Counted from the first letter of the stretch, positions 18,059 to 28,094 are shown. The stretch: 64,000 bases of DNA from CAZCBX01 sp964497185 (GCA_964497185.1 CAZCBX010000003.1:124001-188000); one strand, 5' to 3'. Notes: generated by a model not told the origin, from the letters alone. Program-made: numbers and translations.

Positions 18059-19792
18059 TTAAGAAGGCAAACCTTCATCCAACGCTTGTTTGCACCAAGC
18101 CAAAAGCGCTTCAGGACTGAGCATGTGTTTGTCGTCCGACCAGCGGAGGCCTACTTCTACCTTGCCTTCATCCAAACCGCGGTCACCCACTGTAATGGTG
18201 ATGGGAATGCCAATCAGATCGGCGTCTTTGCGTTTCATGCCATATCCTGCATCGCGATCGTCCAACAACACATCCATGCCTGCTTTTTGTAAATTTTCAT
18301 ATATCTGCACCGCTGCTTTTTGCAAACGTTCGCTTTTCCATTTGATGGGCAGCACGGCCACGTCAAACGGCGCCAACTGCGGTGGAAAAATAATGCCGTC
18401 GTCATCGTGATTCTGCTCTATGGCCGCCGCCAGCGTGCGCCCCACCCCTATACCATAACATCCCATGATAAAAGGCTGCAATTTGCCATCGGGGTCTAAA
18501 AACTGAGCATTCATGGCTTGGCTGTATTTGGTGCCCAACTTAAAAATATGGCCCACTTCGATGCCGCGCTCTATGGTTAATGCTTGATCGGAATCCATGG
18601 CCTGGTCGCCATCCTGCACCAAGTGAAAATGCAAAACATGCTCCAGCTTAAAATCCTCTCCAGCTTTGGCGCCCACCCAATGATAATCGGCCTCATTGGC
18701 GCCCAATGCATAATGCCGCCCCTCATGGACCAGGGTATCGTAATAAATGGTTTCAATGGCGGGGATTTTTTTCTGCAAATCAATGGGCCCAAGGCTGCCA
18801 AACGGAATGTCCGTGATGCCCTGCACTTCTTTTTCGGTGGCTGCTATCACTGTTTCTGCCTTGAGCAAAGCGGGCAGCGCAAGTTCATTGACCTGGCGAT
18901 CACCCGGCAAAACCAACGCGATCCATTGTTGATCGGCTTTGTACAATAATGTTTTGACGGTTTCTTTGGGGTGCAGTTCAAGCCGCTTGCACACATCTTC
19001 AATGGTTCTGGTTTGCGGCGTGTGCTTTTTTTCCAATGCGGTAAAAGTTTCTTTCGGCAGCTGAGAGACAAATTCACGGCTTTGGGCTTTTTCAACGTTG
19101 GCCGCGTAGTCCATGTTTTGAGAAAACACCACCGCATCCTCGCCAGACGACGCCATCACCATAAATTCTTCCGAAGCACTGCCGCCAATGTTTCCCGAAT
19201 CGGCTTGAACACTTCTAAAACGCAAGCCACAGCGTTTAAAAATGGCATGGTATGCAGCGCGCATGGCTTGATAGGATTCATCCAGCCCTTGCTCCGTGGC
19301 ATCGAAACTGTAGGCATCCTTCATGATAAACTCGCGGCCGCGCATCAAACCAAAGCGAGGACGAACCTCGTCACGAAATTTCAATTGAATTTGATAAAAA
19401 GTTTGTGGCAATTCTTTGTATGAGCGGATTTCATCTCGAACCAGTTCGGTAATGACTTCTTCATGGGTGGGCCCCAAGCAAAAATCGCGGCCGTGCCGAT
19501 CCTGAAAGCGCAAAAGTTCCTTGCCATTGCTTTCCCATCGGCCTGTTTCTTTCCAAATGTCCGCGGGCTGCACGTAAGGCAGAGACAATTCCTGGCCGCC
19601 GGCGCGGTTCATTTCATCTCGAATAATGGCCTCGACTTTTCGAAAACACCGAAGACCCAATGGCAGCACATCGTACACACCTGCCGCCAGCTGACGGATC
19701 ATGCCCGCACGAAGCATCAGTCGATGACTGGCCACTTCCACGTGGGCAGGGTCATCCTTTTTGGTAGGAATTAAAATATGGGTTCGTTTCAT
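18059..19792 (-). CDS. proS: Prolyl-tRNA synthetase
   Basis: This class II synthetase charges tRNA-Pro. At 577 residues it is the bacterial type, with an editing insertion in the middle (residues about 230-380). Motif 1 region: LPLGLRCFRKVEAIIRDEMN. Motif 2: FRDEVRPRFGLMRGREFIMKDAYSF. Motif 3: CYGIGVGRTLAAAIEQ. The C-terminal anticodon-binding domain contains VLLDDRDAGYGMKRKDADLIG. It forms a two-gene unit with purB. Confidence 0.97.
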   Translation of the reverse strand: MKRTHILIPTKKDDPAHVEVASHRLMLRAGMIRQLAAGVYDVLPLGLRCFRKVEAIIRDEMNRAGGQELSLPYVQPADIWKETGRWESNGKELLRFQDRHGRDFCLGPTHEEVITELVRDEIRSYKELPQTFYQIQLKFRDEVRPRFGLMRGREFIMKDAYSFDATEQGLDESYQAMRAAYHAIFKRCGLRFRSVQADSGNIGGSASEEFMVMASSGEDAVVFSQNMDYAANVEKAQSREFVSQLPKETFTALEKKHTPQTRTIEDVCKRLELHPKETVKTLLYKADQQWIALVLPGDRQVNELALPALLKAETVIAATEKEVQGITDIPFGSLGPIDLQKKIPAIETIYYDTLVHEGRHYALGANEADYHWVGAKAGEDFKLEHVLHFHLVQDGDQAMDSDQALTIERGIEVGHIFKLGTKYSQAMNAQFLDPDGKLQPFIMGCYGIGVGRTLAAAIEQNHDDDGIIFPPQLAPFDVAVLPIKWKSERLQKAAVQIYENLQKAGMDVLLDDRDAGYGMKRKDADLIGIPITITVGDRGLDEGKVEVGLRWSDDKHMLSPEALLAWCKQALDEGLPS

Positions 19793-19845
19793 GAATTATC
19801 TGCCATCTTGGGTTGATTTGCCTGATGTCCATTTCGCCATCACCC

Positions 19846-19869
19846 TTCAATTTTTACTGTCAAATTGAA
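19846..19869. promoter_or_regulatory. Inverted repeat between divergent genes
   Basis: TTCAATTT and AAATTGAA are perfect 8-bp arms with an 8-nt centre, lying between proS (minus) and the membrane-protein operon (plus). There is no T-run. It may be an operator; no binding factor can be named. Confidence 0.35.
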
Positions 19870-19927
19870 AGATCGACAAGCCCTAAAGCAAGCTTTCCTT
19901 CTCATTGTGTGGTACAAAAACAACAGT

Positions 19928-21265
19928 ATGAGATTTTGGTTCTTTAGCGCATGGATCTTGATGCCGTTATGGTCGTTTGGGGATTCTTTACCTCAAGTTT
20001 CACAAAAAATCGACCAAGAGCTACAAAATCAATGGACACTTCGCCGACAAATACAATTATTAAACCCCGAAAACGACCCTCAAACCCTAGAAAACATTGT
20101 CCAGTATCAATTGGAAAACAAAATTACAGGACTGCCTCTTTTTACCGAAGCTTTGCTGATGGAGCTCAATCCCGCTGAAGACAATGCCACGCTTGAAAAA
20201 GACTATCGCTGGCGGTATGCGGTGCGTTTTTCGCCCAGCGAGCCCATGCCCCATGCCTTGCTGTGCCGTTGGCAAAGCTCACCCAATCAATGGAACAGCA
20301 TTTTATCTCATTGTTTTAAAGCGTTGAGTTTGCGCTGGCAACAGCCTCATGGCAAGCTGTACCTCAAAGCGGTTCTGGATCACGCACTTTATATCACTCT
20401 TTTTATGGTTCTTGGCATGATGGTTGTGTCTTTCATGATTAAATACATCCCTTTTATTCTTCAATATTACAGCTCGCTTGTCGGGTGGCTCAGTCCTTTG
20501 GCCTTTGGGACTATATTGAGCATGGTGATGACCACCGCTGTCCTAACCTTTGGGTGGCTGGTCGGCTTGTGCATTTGGACTTTGCTCATCTGGCGTTTTA
20601 TCCACCGACTCGAAAAATACCTTTGGGTTCTTTTGGAAATTAGCATCATCTTTTTCCCCGTCCTGTTTCATGCGCCCGCGCTGTTTATTGCCAAAACAGA
20701 GCTTTTGCCTTACAGCCATTACACCAGCCAAGCTTGGCTGCGCGCGTGGCAGGACCATTCACCGGTCTTGTATGAAAATGCTTTTCAGACACTTTTTGCC
20801 CAAACTTTTCACCAGCCCACCATTGAATATGTACAAATCATTGTGCTGGTCACCGTGGTGCTGCAATTCATCCTGGCTTCCACCACCAAAATCAGCGACT
20901 ATTACTTTGTTTATGAAAAAAAAGAGCGCTTTACCAAAAAAACGGTCATCAAAGAGCTGCGCCCCTATCAAAAACTATATTTTAAATACCTCCATGCTTT
21001 GCGCCGCCGCGAACGGTCAATTCGCACCTTGTACAATGTACTTCCCCACCATTTTTGGCTAGACCAAAACAAACCCTTGGTATCCCTGGTGGTTCTAACG
21101 GGTTGGGCATTTTGCCTTTCGTCCTTGTGGATTTGGTTTACATACATGGGGCCCGATGCTTTTCCGTGGGGTGTTATTTTTTTCATTGGCTTGCTGGGCA
21201 TATACATCAGCACATGGCGCATGCCCAAACCCGTAAAAGATCAGGATCTGTATGAAAAAAAATAA
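19928..21265 (+). CDS. Multi-pass membrane protein of unknown function
   Basis: I do not recognise this 445-residue protein. The start at 19928 gives a signal-like N-terminus (MRFWFFSAWILMPLWSFGDS); the longer frame adds 21 residues. The first 130 residues are soluble and rich in Gln/Glu. Hydrophobic segments follow at about residues 155-180, 190-240 and 240-260, one near 330, and two at the C-terminus. A cytoplasmic-looking basic region lies before the last pair (YFKYLHALRRRERSIRTL). It overlaps the next small membrane-protein gene by 14 nt and leads into phoH-ybeY-lnt. Confidence 0.7.
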   Translation: MRFWFFSAWILMPLWSFGDSLPQVSQKIDQELQNQWTLRRQIQLLNPENDPQTLENIVQYQLENKITGLPLFTEALLMELNPAEDNATLEKDYRWRYAVRFSPSEPMPHALLCRWQSSPNQWNSILSHCFKALSLRWQQPHGKLYLKAVLDHALYITLFMVLGMMVVSFMIKYIPFILQYYSSLVGWLSPLAFGTILSMVMTTAVLTFGWLVGLCIWTLLIWRFIHRLEKYLWVLLEISIIFFPVLFHAPALFIAKTELLPYSHYTSQAWLRAWQDHSPVLYENAFQTLFAQTFHQPTIEYVQIIVLVTVVLQFILASTTKISDYYFVYEKKERFTKKTVIKELRPYQKLYFKYLHALRRRERSIRTLYNVLPHHFWLDQNKPLVSLVVLTGWAFCLSSLWIWFTYMGPDAFPWGVIFFIGLLGIYISTWRMPKPVKDQDLYEKK

Positions 21266-21641
21266 AAAAAGCAGCCATAAGAATAGACGCGTAAACAATT
21301 ATTTTGATCGTTGGCTTAAAAGAGCTTTTCCTTTTTTTGTGCTTCTGCTTTTTTTGGGCATCAATATGGCTGTGTTCATTTTTCAACCCTCTTCCTATTG
21401 GAATGCCAACAAAACCATTTCCACCTTGAGTCAAAGCGTGGATCGAAGCGTTTTGCCCATGGGCTTTGCAGAAATTTATAAGCGAAATGATGCGCTCGAC
21501 ATTCAACGTTATCTCATGATCCAAAAAACTTTTCGGGATGATTTGCCCACCGACCTCGAAGAACTTGCCCATTTGAAAAAAACCGAGAATTGGATTTACA
21601 AGCCTGGCTTCAATACATATGATTTGGAGTATAGGCCCTAG
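21252..21641 (+). CDS. Small single-pass membrane protein of unknown function
   Basis: This 129-residue protein has a very basic start (MKKNKKSSHKNRR), one transmembrane segment at about residues 27-46 (FPFFVLLLFLGINMAVFIF) and an 80-residue C-terminal part likely outside the cytoplasm. No family is recognised. It overlaps the upstream membrane-protein gene by 14 nt and ends 3 nt before phoH, so translation is likely coupled. Confidence 0.7.
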   Translation: MKKNKKSSHKNRRVNNYFDRWLKRAFPFFVLLLFLGINMAVFIFQPSSYWNANKTISTLSQSVDRSVLPMGFAEIYKRNDALDIQRYLMIQKTFRDDLPTDLEELAHLKKTENWIYKPGFNTYDLEYRP

Positions 21642-21644
21642 TCC

Positions 21645-22592
21645 ATGAAAGTAGAACTTCAACTTGACCATATCGATACTTGCCGGATTCTGTTTGGGCA
21701 AAATGACAAACATCTGTCGTTAATCGAATCATTTTTTTCTGTGGACATCTTTGCGCGTGGCACCAACCTGCGCATTGAGGGCGATAAAAAAGAATCAATG
21801 GCCGCCCGCTCTTTCATTTTGCAAATTTTTGAGCTGATCCAAAGTGGTTTTACCATGAAAACCAAAGACATCGAGACCGCCCTTCATCTGATCAAAGAAA
21901 AACCGCAGGCCAATCTCAAAGAATTCTTTCTTTCACCCGTGCCGGTGTCCAAAAAGGATGTGCGCATTGCTCCCAAAACACACCTCCAAAAACAATACAC
22001 CGAGCTCATTGATGCCAAAGATGTCGTATTTGGCTACGGCCCGGCGGGTACAGGCAAAACCTACCTGGCCATGGCCATGGCTGTGGCTCACTGGAATGAA
22101 AAGCGTGTAAAGAGAATCATCCTCACCCGGCCGGCGGTTGAAGCGGGTGAAAAATTAGGCTTTTTACCCGGCGACCTGACCGAAAAAGTTAACCCCTACC
22201 TTCGCCCACTGTATGATGCATTGTACGACATGATGGACGTGGAAAAAGCCAACCGTTTGATCGAATCTGAAACCATTGAAGTTGCCCCATTGGCATTTAT
22301 GCGCGGCCGCACACTCAACGATGCGTTTGTCATCTTAGACGAAGCACAAAACACCACCCGCGAACAAATGAAAATGTTTTTAACGCGCTTGGGCGCCAAT
22401 TCGAAAATGGTTATCAATGGCGACATCACGCAAATCGACTTGCCCCGCCATCAGCAGTCGGGTCTTCGAGAAGCCATCACCGTTTTGCAAGGCATTGAAG
22501 ACATTGGGTTTGTAAAATTCACCGATGAAGATGTCGTTCGCCATTCATTGGTTCAAAAAATGATTCGTGCCTACGAGCACGCCACGCCATAA
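21645..22592 (+). CDS. phoH: PhoH-family ATPase
   Basis: A 315-residue PhoH/YbeZ protein. The Walker A is GPAGTGKTYLAMAMA near residue 130, the Walker B is AFVILDEAQNTT, and MVINGDITQIDLP is a conserved family motif. An N-terminal region of about 100 residues resembles the KH-like extension of YbeZ. YbeZ acts with the RNase YbeY in ribosome quality control, and ybeY is the next gene, 5 nt away. Confidence 0.94.
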   Translation: MKVELQLDHIDTCRILFGQNDKHLSLIESFFSVDIFARGTNLRIEGDKKESMAARSFILQIFELIQSGFTMKTKDIETALHLIKEKPQANLKEFFLSPVPVSKKDVRIAPKTHLQKQYTELIDAKDVVFGYGPAGTGKTYLAMAMAVAHWNEKRVKRIILTRPAVEAGEKLGFLPGDLTEKVNPYLRPLYDALYDMMDVEKANRLIESETIEVAPLAFMRGRTLNDAFVILDEAQNTTREQMKMFLTRLGANSKMVINGDITQIDLPRHQQSGLREAITVLQGIEDIGFVKFTDEDVVRHSLVQKMIRAYEHATP

Positions 22593-22597
22593 ATCTT

Positions 22598-23032
22598 ATG
22601 AACCGGGTGCGGGCGCAAGAACATACCGGTCGAGCCACTGCACGAGCCGATCGAACCGCTCGTATTTTAAAACGCAGTCTTTCTTTGCTCAACCTTGATC
22701 AACAAGAAGTTCACCTTACCTTTGTGCGCGACAAAGACATGATCGCTTTAAATCAAACTTACAGAGGCTTGGCCAAAACCACCGATGTCCTCTCTTTTGA
22801 GCAGCATGTGCAAATGGGTGCATTTTACTTTTTGGGCGACATTGTTATTTCCACCGACCAAACCCAAAAACAAAACCAAAAACAAGCGCATCGTTTAAAA
22901 GATGAATATGCCATTTTGGCCATTCACGGGCTGCTGCACTTGCTTGGCCATGACCACGCCGAGCCCGATGAAAAAAAAGTGATGTTCGCTTTACAAGACC
23001 ACCTTTACCGAAAGACCCGTCATGAACACTAA
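22598..23032 (+). CDS. ybeY: Endoribonuclease YbeY
   Basis: YbeY takes part in 16S rRNA 3'-end maturation. The zinc-binding H-x3-H-x5-H motif is present as HGLLHLLGHDH near residue 110, preceded by the family motifs LNQTYRGLAKTTDVLSF and LGDIVIS. The 144-residue length is normal. It overlaps the start of lnt by 11 nt. Confidence 0.95.
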   Translation: MNRVRAQEHTGRATARADRTARILKRSLSLLNLDQQEVHLTFVRDKDMIALNQTYRGLAKTTDVLSFEQHVQMGAFYFLGDIVISTDQTQKQNQKQAHRLKDEYAILAIHGLLHLLGHDHAEPDEKKVMFALQDHLYRKTRHEH

Positions 23033-24563
23033 ACATTGGTTATGGACCTGTCTGGGCATCGCATTGGGATTGTGTTCTTATCCCATGGCCTTTGGCGATT
23101 GGATTTCTCCGATCAACGGCTGGACCAGCGTCTGCATGGTGGGAACATACCTTTGTTTTTTTCAGTTGTTAAAACAAAGCAAGCGGCCCTTGCGGTTTGC
23201 ATGGGCGTATTGGATGATCATCAACGTGGGGGTTTTGTATTGGATTGTCATATCCATGTATCGCCATGGCGGGCTTTCGTTGCCGCTATCGATCGGTGCG
23301 CTCTTAGGCTTAAGCGCGTTACGGGCTGGATTTTTCACTTTGGCGGTGTGGGCATGGCGTCGTTTTTCCACCCAAAAAAGTTTGATCATCTTCGGCGCAA
23401 CGGTTTTTACGTTATCGGACTGGCTTCTTCATTATTTTCCACTGGAGGGGTTTCCTTGGTACACGCCTGTGTATGGCCTGGCTTCCCAATTGTTCATGGT
23501 GCAAACTGCACAATGGTGGGGGGCACATGGCATCAATTGGATGTTTCACGCCTGGGTCTTGGCCTGCGTTCATGTGGGTTTTCTACCCTTAGATATCTCC
23601 ACGCGAAAAGTAAAAAAAGCAGCCGTCGGCATAGGGTCTTGCCTTCTGCTTTGGATCGGCGTGGGCGTGTTTCTTCAAAGCCAGTGGGTCCCCACAAAAG
23701 AGCCATCCCTGCGTGCTGGGGTGATTCAGGGTAACATCAAGCAAGCCATGAAATGGGATCGCGCTTCTAAAAGAGCCATTTTGGACAAATACCAAGCCAT
23801 GACACACCAACTCCAAGCCGCACAAACGCAACCCTTGGACCTTATCATTTGGCCCGAGGCCGCCTTGCCCAGTCGCATTCAATACAATGATCAAACCATT
23901 GTTCAACTTGCCAACTTACAGTTGCAAAGCCCTTTGCTGGTGGGGACTGCTCGCAAAGCTGTCAAAGAGAATCAAACGGTGTTTTTTAACAGCGCGGTGG
24001 TGATGCAACCCGATTATCATCTGACATACGGCTACGACAAAATTCGACTGGTGCCGTTTGGAGAGTTTTTTCCCACCTTTGGCATTGCCGCGCTTCAAAA
24101 ATGGTTTTCAGGCATTGCCGGATCTTTTGCGCCCGGCACCACTTGGCCCGTGGCCACCATTGGCACCGAAAAACTGGGTGTCTCCATCTGTTACGAAATC
24201 TTATTTGGCGATCACCTGCGCCCTTTTTTTCAGCAAGGGGCCACTTTCATCGTCAACATTACCAACGATGCATGGTTTGAAAAATCTTCTGGCCCCTATC
24301 AACATGCCCGCTTTCCCCAAGTGCGCAGCATTGAATACCGCAAGCCCATTATTCGTGTGGCCAATACTGGCATCACAGCATTGTACAGGGCCGACGGAAG
24401 CATGCATCACGCCACCCAATTGTTCACCCCCAGTGCGCAAGTGTATAAAGTGGCACCCAACGATCACCGAACGTTGTATCAGATGCTGCCCTGGCTGATC
24501 TACGTTTGGATGGTTGCAGCCCTGATGTTTTCTGTGTATGTGAAAAAGACAGACCCGTCATGA
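23022..24563 (+). CDS. lnt: Apolipoprotein N-acyltransferase
   Basis: Lnt adds the third acyl chain to lipoproteins in the inner membrane. Six or so hydrophobic helices occupy residues 1-210, then a nitrilase-fold domain carries the catalytic triad: Glu in IIWPEAALPS, Lys in GYDKIRLVPFGE and Cys in GVSICYEILFGD. A final helix closes the protein (LIYVWMVAALMFSVYV). The many lipobox proteins in this window are its likely substrates. It overlaps both ybeY and the next gene. Confidence 0.95.
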   Translation: MNTKHWLWTCLGIALGLCSYPMAFGDWISPINGWTSVCMVGTYLCFFQLLKQSKRPLRFAWAYWMIINVGVLYWIVISMYRHGGLSLPLSIGALLGLSALRAGFFTLAVWAWRRFSTQKSLIIFGATVFTLSDWLLHYFPLEGFPWYTPVYGLASQLFMVQTAQWWGAHGINWMFHAWVLACVHVGFLPLDISTRKVKKAAVGIGSCLLLWIGVGVFLQSQWVPTKEPSLRAGVIQGNIKQAMKWDRASKRAILDKYQAMTHQLQAAQTQPLDLIIWPEAALPSRIQYNDQTIVQLANLQLQSPLLVGTARKAVKENQTVFFNSAVVMQPDYHLTYGYDKIRLVPFGEFFPTFGIAALQKWFSGIAGSFAPGTTWPVATIGTEKLGVSICYEILFGDHLRPFFQQGATFIVNITNDAWFEKSSGPYQHARFPQVRSIEYRKPIIRVANTGITALYRADGSMHHATQLFTPSAQVYKVAPNDHRTLYQMLPWLIYVWMVAALMFSVYVKKTDPS

Positions 24564-25528
24564 CCGAAACCACCAATCAACGTCCTACTGTTCCCTATGG
24601 CCGATGGGCCATCGTGCTATTGTTGTGCACGCTGGGCGGGTGGGCTTTTTATCACTATGTCCCCATCTCTTGGCATGCTCGGCTTACGTGGGCGATCGAT
24701 ACCCCCGTGCAAAATGGCTCGCCCTCAAGAGACTGGGTGCCCACATGGAAAAATGCGGTGGAAAAACAACCTTTTTTTTCTGGCCTTCAGCAGCAGCAGT
24801 GTTCCGTGAGTGCTTTTCAAGACGAAGTGCTCTGTGAATTCAAGGTATACCAATACAAAACATTAAAGAACGCATTGGCCTACGCCCAAGATGTTTTTCC
24901 TTGGCAACATGGCTGGCACACCAAAGAGGAAAACCGACAAGCCATCCAATATCAGCAAGAAAAACTCTCTTCCCTGGTGAACATTCGCACCAGCAACCAA
25001 GAAGAAATCAAAGCCCTCGAAAAAGAAATTGGCCCGCTCAAAGCCACCGTGGAAAAGTGGGTGCAAGAGCGAGACTTGTATGAGAAAAACAAAAATCTAC
25101 GCCAGCAACAGCTTGATCTATTCAGACAACTCATTCCCACCATGGATGCCACTTCCGACCTCCGCAAATTGTACATTCAGCAGGAAAAAGAGAGTCAGGC
25201 GCGCATAGGAGAGATGAACCGAGAAATTTCACGTTTGGACCAAAAACTGGAAACCAGAGCCCAACCCTGGCTCACCAAACTACAGCTTCAAGAAGAAAAT
25301 GCCCGGTACGCCATGCAGATGACCCAGCATGAAAACAAAATAGACCTACTGCGCCGCGCGCAAAGCCAAACCATCGAAGACCACATCCCCGATCCCATGG
25401 CCGAAACATGGCTTTGGCAGAAAACGGACGTACGCGCCCAGCACACCCCCGGTGTATTCTTTGCCGCCTGGATCAGCCTGTTTCTCTTATTCACCCATAT
25501 TTTCTTGCGTCAGAGACGTCAGTTTTAA
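24560..25528 (+). CDS. Coiled-coil protein with membrane segments at both ends
   Basis: The start at 24560 forms an ATGA overlap with the lnt stop; an earlier in-frame ATG at 24506 lies inside lnt and is less likely. The 322-residue protein has a transmembrane segment at about residues 14-35, a 200-residue Gln/Glu/Lys-rich coiled-coil (EEIKALEKEIGPLKATVEKW and onward) and a C-terminal membrane segment (FFAAWISLFLLFTHIFL) followed by RQRRQF. This layout resembles Wzz-like chain-length regulators, but key motifs were not identified, so function is unknown. Confidence 0.7.
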   Translation: MTETTNQRPTVPYGRWAIVLLLCTLGGWAFYHYVPISWHARLTWAIDTPVQNGSPSRDWVPTWKNAVEKQPFFSGLQQQQCSVSAFQDEVLCEFKVYQYKTLKNALAYAQDVFPWQHGWHTKEENRQAIQYQQEKLSSLVNIRTSNQEEIKALEKEIGPLKATVEKWVQERDLYEKNKNLRQQQLDLFRQLIPTMDATSDLRKLYIQQEKESQARIGEMNREISRLDQKLETRAQPWLTKLQLQEENARYAMQMTQHENKIDLLRRAQSQTIEDHIPDPMAETWLWQKTDVRAQHTPGVFFAAWISLFLLFTHIFLRQRRQF

Positions 25529-25578
25529 GTCTGCTTAGCCGGCTTGCTTTTTATGTATGAATTGTTTATGTGAAATGA

Positions 25579-27963
25579 ATGAATCATAGACCAATATTAT
25601 ATTTATTTTTCATTTGTCTCTCTTACACATGGATTGGATGTTCTGGTGGAAGCAATTCCAGCCAACTCGAAACAGGTGGCCTCCCAGTGATTACTTTCCA
25701 AGAGTTACAGCCAGAAAACAACGGCAAGATCGAGTCGCAAAACATTACCTTGGACCGGTGGTCTTGGAACCAAAATCTCTCTAATAATTTAATGGCAGAA
25801 AACGTTCATTATGTTCTTCAAGGAACGGTACCTAAGGGCTTGACGCTTGAAATCGAAACGTTGAATGAAAAAACCGCACAACTAACTTTCAAAGGCATTG
25901 CCGAAAACCACCACGTTAGTCAAAGTACAAAAGAATTGGTCTTGACATGGCTACCATCAGCATTTTTAGCCAACTCTGCCAAAGCACTTGAAGAAGAAAT
26001 TGAATCATACGCTTTGCATATTCAGTTTGGTGTTGGTTTTACCATTGGTGGAGAGATCATTGAGAGTCCCTCTTCTGTAAACATAGAATTAATTCAAGGA
26101 AGTGAAGTTATTCAAGAAGTGGCTGCTGGTCAGTCATTTCAATTTGAATATCAGCTTGAACATGGAGAAACTTTTGAAGTGATGGTCAAGAATCACCCGG
26201 AAAATACGTGCTGTAAAGTAAAGAATGGTTATGGCACCATCAACAATAAAGATGTGGATGCAATCACCATTGACTGCTCTACGCCTACATGGGAAGATCC
26301 TGAATCAGATGAAGAAGCACTCGCCAAACCATTTGAGATCGGTGGAATTTCAAACACCATTACAATTGTTCCAAACCCAAGCAGCGATTCTTTGGAGCTA
26401 ATTGCTATTGAAAATGGGACGATGCTCACACACAGTACCTATAAATTACAGCATGGTGTTTTAAAACGTCCAGATGATATTGAATTAATCGACCCTCGTG
26501 TTTTGTTTGCAACCGACAACCCCAATGCTTATGTCTCTCAATTTCAATATGCCATTAATAATGACGGTCACATCATTGCTTTGATATCAGTTACCGAAAA
26601 CAATTCAATCAAGCTCTTTACCGCCCGGTATAAAAACTATTTTTCGGAAACGCTACAAGAGCCCACGCTTTTAACTCAGGTTCCACTAAATTCTCGTGGT
26701 AGAAAAGTATTTTCGTATGACAACAATTGGGGATTGATTACTTACGAAGATACGAACCTCAATAACGTACTATATACACATTTCAACGGTGAATCATGGA
26801 CGCCAATTCAAACCTTTGGGCTTGATTCCGACGCGCATGGATTGGCTGAATATGATGGGGACGTCAATGCCTCTGGATCAGGAGCATTTGTGCTAAAATA
26901 CTTTTCCACGAATATAAGCACTAGCTTATATCAAATCTATAAAGTTGATTTTAATTTCAATAATTTTACCGCACCGCTTCGAATCAACGTCGGCATGTAT
27001 ACTGTAAACAATCAAGGCGATATCGCAAATTACAATTCTAACTGTATTGCTTGGTTGGAAGCCTGTAACTGTCAAAACAATGTCGCAAACCCCGAGCCAG
27101 GACCTATAACACCTGTATGTTACGAACAAGAACCGATTCCTCAAAATCAATTGTTATGGAATTATGACTCTACAACCCTCAATTCAGTCGAAGCAAGTGT
27201 TTCAGAAAGTGGAGATGCTGATATCTTCTGGTATCAGAGAACAACCCCCTCTAGTAATAATCATTATTTAATGCATGCAGCTAAAACTAATTTATTTTGG
27301 GATCGTCCATTTAATCTCGATGATGCCAAACAAATTGTTAACCGGCCAAATAGGCTTGATTCTGAAAAAGACGGAAATCATCTAGTGTTAGTTCAACATA
27401 CTGACAGTACATCCTCTGGTTCTGACGGCTATACACGCTTGATCCTAGCCATTAAAAATAATGGTGAATGGATCTATGATGGGCAAAATTACTTAAAATA
27501 TGAACCATTTTCGGATGAACTCTCCGAAAATTCCAGCAATTTCTATGAAAAAGAGCCCCTCAACTCACATATTACCTTCAATGATAATATGTTTAATGTA
27601 CGAGCATCCATTTCTCAAGCAGCTTACGGGTATAAACTGTATAACAGAAGTTTTGATCTCGCCACTAACTCAGACATTGTAGGCCAAACCGTATATGATT
27701 CTCAAGACGATGAAAAATTCATTTCCTCATCCATGTCTAATTTCCATATATTCGGCGCAAACTTGGAATTAGATACAAATAAAACCAATTTTTTTCGAAA
27801 AAATATAGATAACGCCAATTCTCTTGAAATTTTTTCTGATAATACAAAAAGCTTATCTATAAAGAAAACATTTCGGGCACCATCCTGTCCCGGGATTTTC
27901 TTGTTATGGAATAAAACAGCTCCAGATTTTACATCAGAAGACTTTGTGTCAAGATACTTTTAG
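25579..27963 (+). CDS. Large AT-rich lipoprotein of unknown function
   Basis: The 794-residue protein begins with a lipoprotein signal peptide (lipobox WIGCSG). Around residues 150-235 there is a short Ig-like unit of the type FTIGGEIIESPSSVNIELIQ...ITIDCS, seen in exported proteins of several proteobacteria. The rest (residues about 250-790) has repeated aromatic/Gly beta-strand patterns that could form a propeller, for example NNDGHIIALISV and NNWGLITYED. Base composition is clearly more AT-rich than lnt upstream, suggesting transfer or a different selection history. No enzyme motif was found. Confidence 0.75.
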   Translation: MNHRPILYLFFICLSYTWIGCSGGSNSSQLETGGLPVITFQELQPENNGKIESQNITLDRWSWNQNLSNNLMAENVHYVLQGTVPKGLTLEIETLNEKTAQLTFKGIAENHHVSQSTKELVLTWLPSAFLANSAKALEEEIESYALHIQFGVGFTIGGEIIESPSSVNIELIQGSEVIQEVAAGQSFQFEYQLEHGETFEVMVKNHPENTCCKVKNGYGTINNKDVDAITIDCSTPTWEDPESDEEALAKPFEIGGISNTITIVPNPSSDSLELIAIENGTMLTHSTYKLQHGVLKRPDDIELIDPRVLFATDNPNAYVSQFQYAINNDGHIIALISVTENNSIKLFTARYKNYFSETLQEPTLLTQVPLNSRGRKVFSYDNNWGLITYEDTNLNNVLYTHFNGESWTPIQTFGLDSDAHGLAEYDGDVNASGSGAFVLKYFSTNISTSLYQIYKVDFNFNNFTAPLRINVGMYTVNNQGDIANYNSNCIAWLEACNCQNNVANPEPGPITPVCYEQEPIPQNQLLWNYDSTTLNSVEASVSESGDADIFWYQRTTPSSNNHYLMHAAKTNLFWDRPFNLDDAKQIVNRPNRLDSEKDGNHLVLVQHTDSTSSGSDGYTRLILAIKNNGEWIYDGQNYLKYEPFSDELSENSSNFYEKEPLNSHITFNDNMFNVRASISQAAYGYKLYNRSFDLATNSDIVGQTVYDSQDDEKFISSSMSNFHIFGANLELDTNKTNFFRKNIDNANSLEIFSDNTKSLSIKKTFRAPSCPGIFLLWNKTAPDFTSEDFVSRYF

Positions 27964-27991
27964 CAGCGTATACAAATTTTTTTACTTATGG

Positions 27992-28003
27992 GACATATAT
28001 GTC
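27992..28003. promoter_or_regulatory. Palindrome upstream of sigma-54-like promoter
   Basis: GACATATATGTC is a perfect 12-bp palindrome about 75 bp upstream of the -24 element. TATGTCAC recurs about 20 bp downstream of its first occurrence here. The distance suits an enhancer-binding activator, which is inference. Confidence 0.4.
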
Positions 28004-28077
28004 ACTAAATGGGCATCTTATGTCACAAGCATAGATTAAAATATCTTTTATTTTCAAATATTTAAAGTTTTTAATGT

Positions 28078-28094
28078 TGGCACGGACTTTGCTT
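28078..28094 (+). promoter_or_regulatory. Sigma-54 (-24/-12) promoter candidate
   Basis: TTGGCACG...TTTGCTT matches the RpoN consensus, with GG at 28079-28080 and GC at 28091-28092 separated by exactly 10 bp. It would start transcription near 28104, leaving a 68-nt leader that contains a CAAGGC/GCCTTG hairpin. Confidence 0.65.

Noticed and set aside
24506..24559. Upstream start of the coiled-coil membrane protein within lnt
   Set aside because: The ATGA overlap at 24560 is a better start, and the extra residues are the shadow of the Lnt C-terminus.
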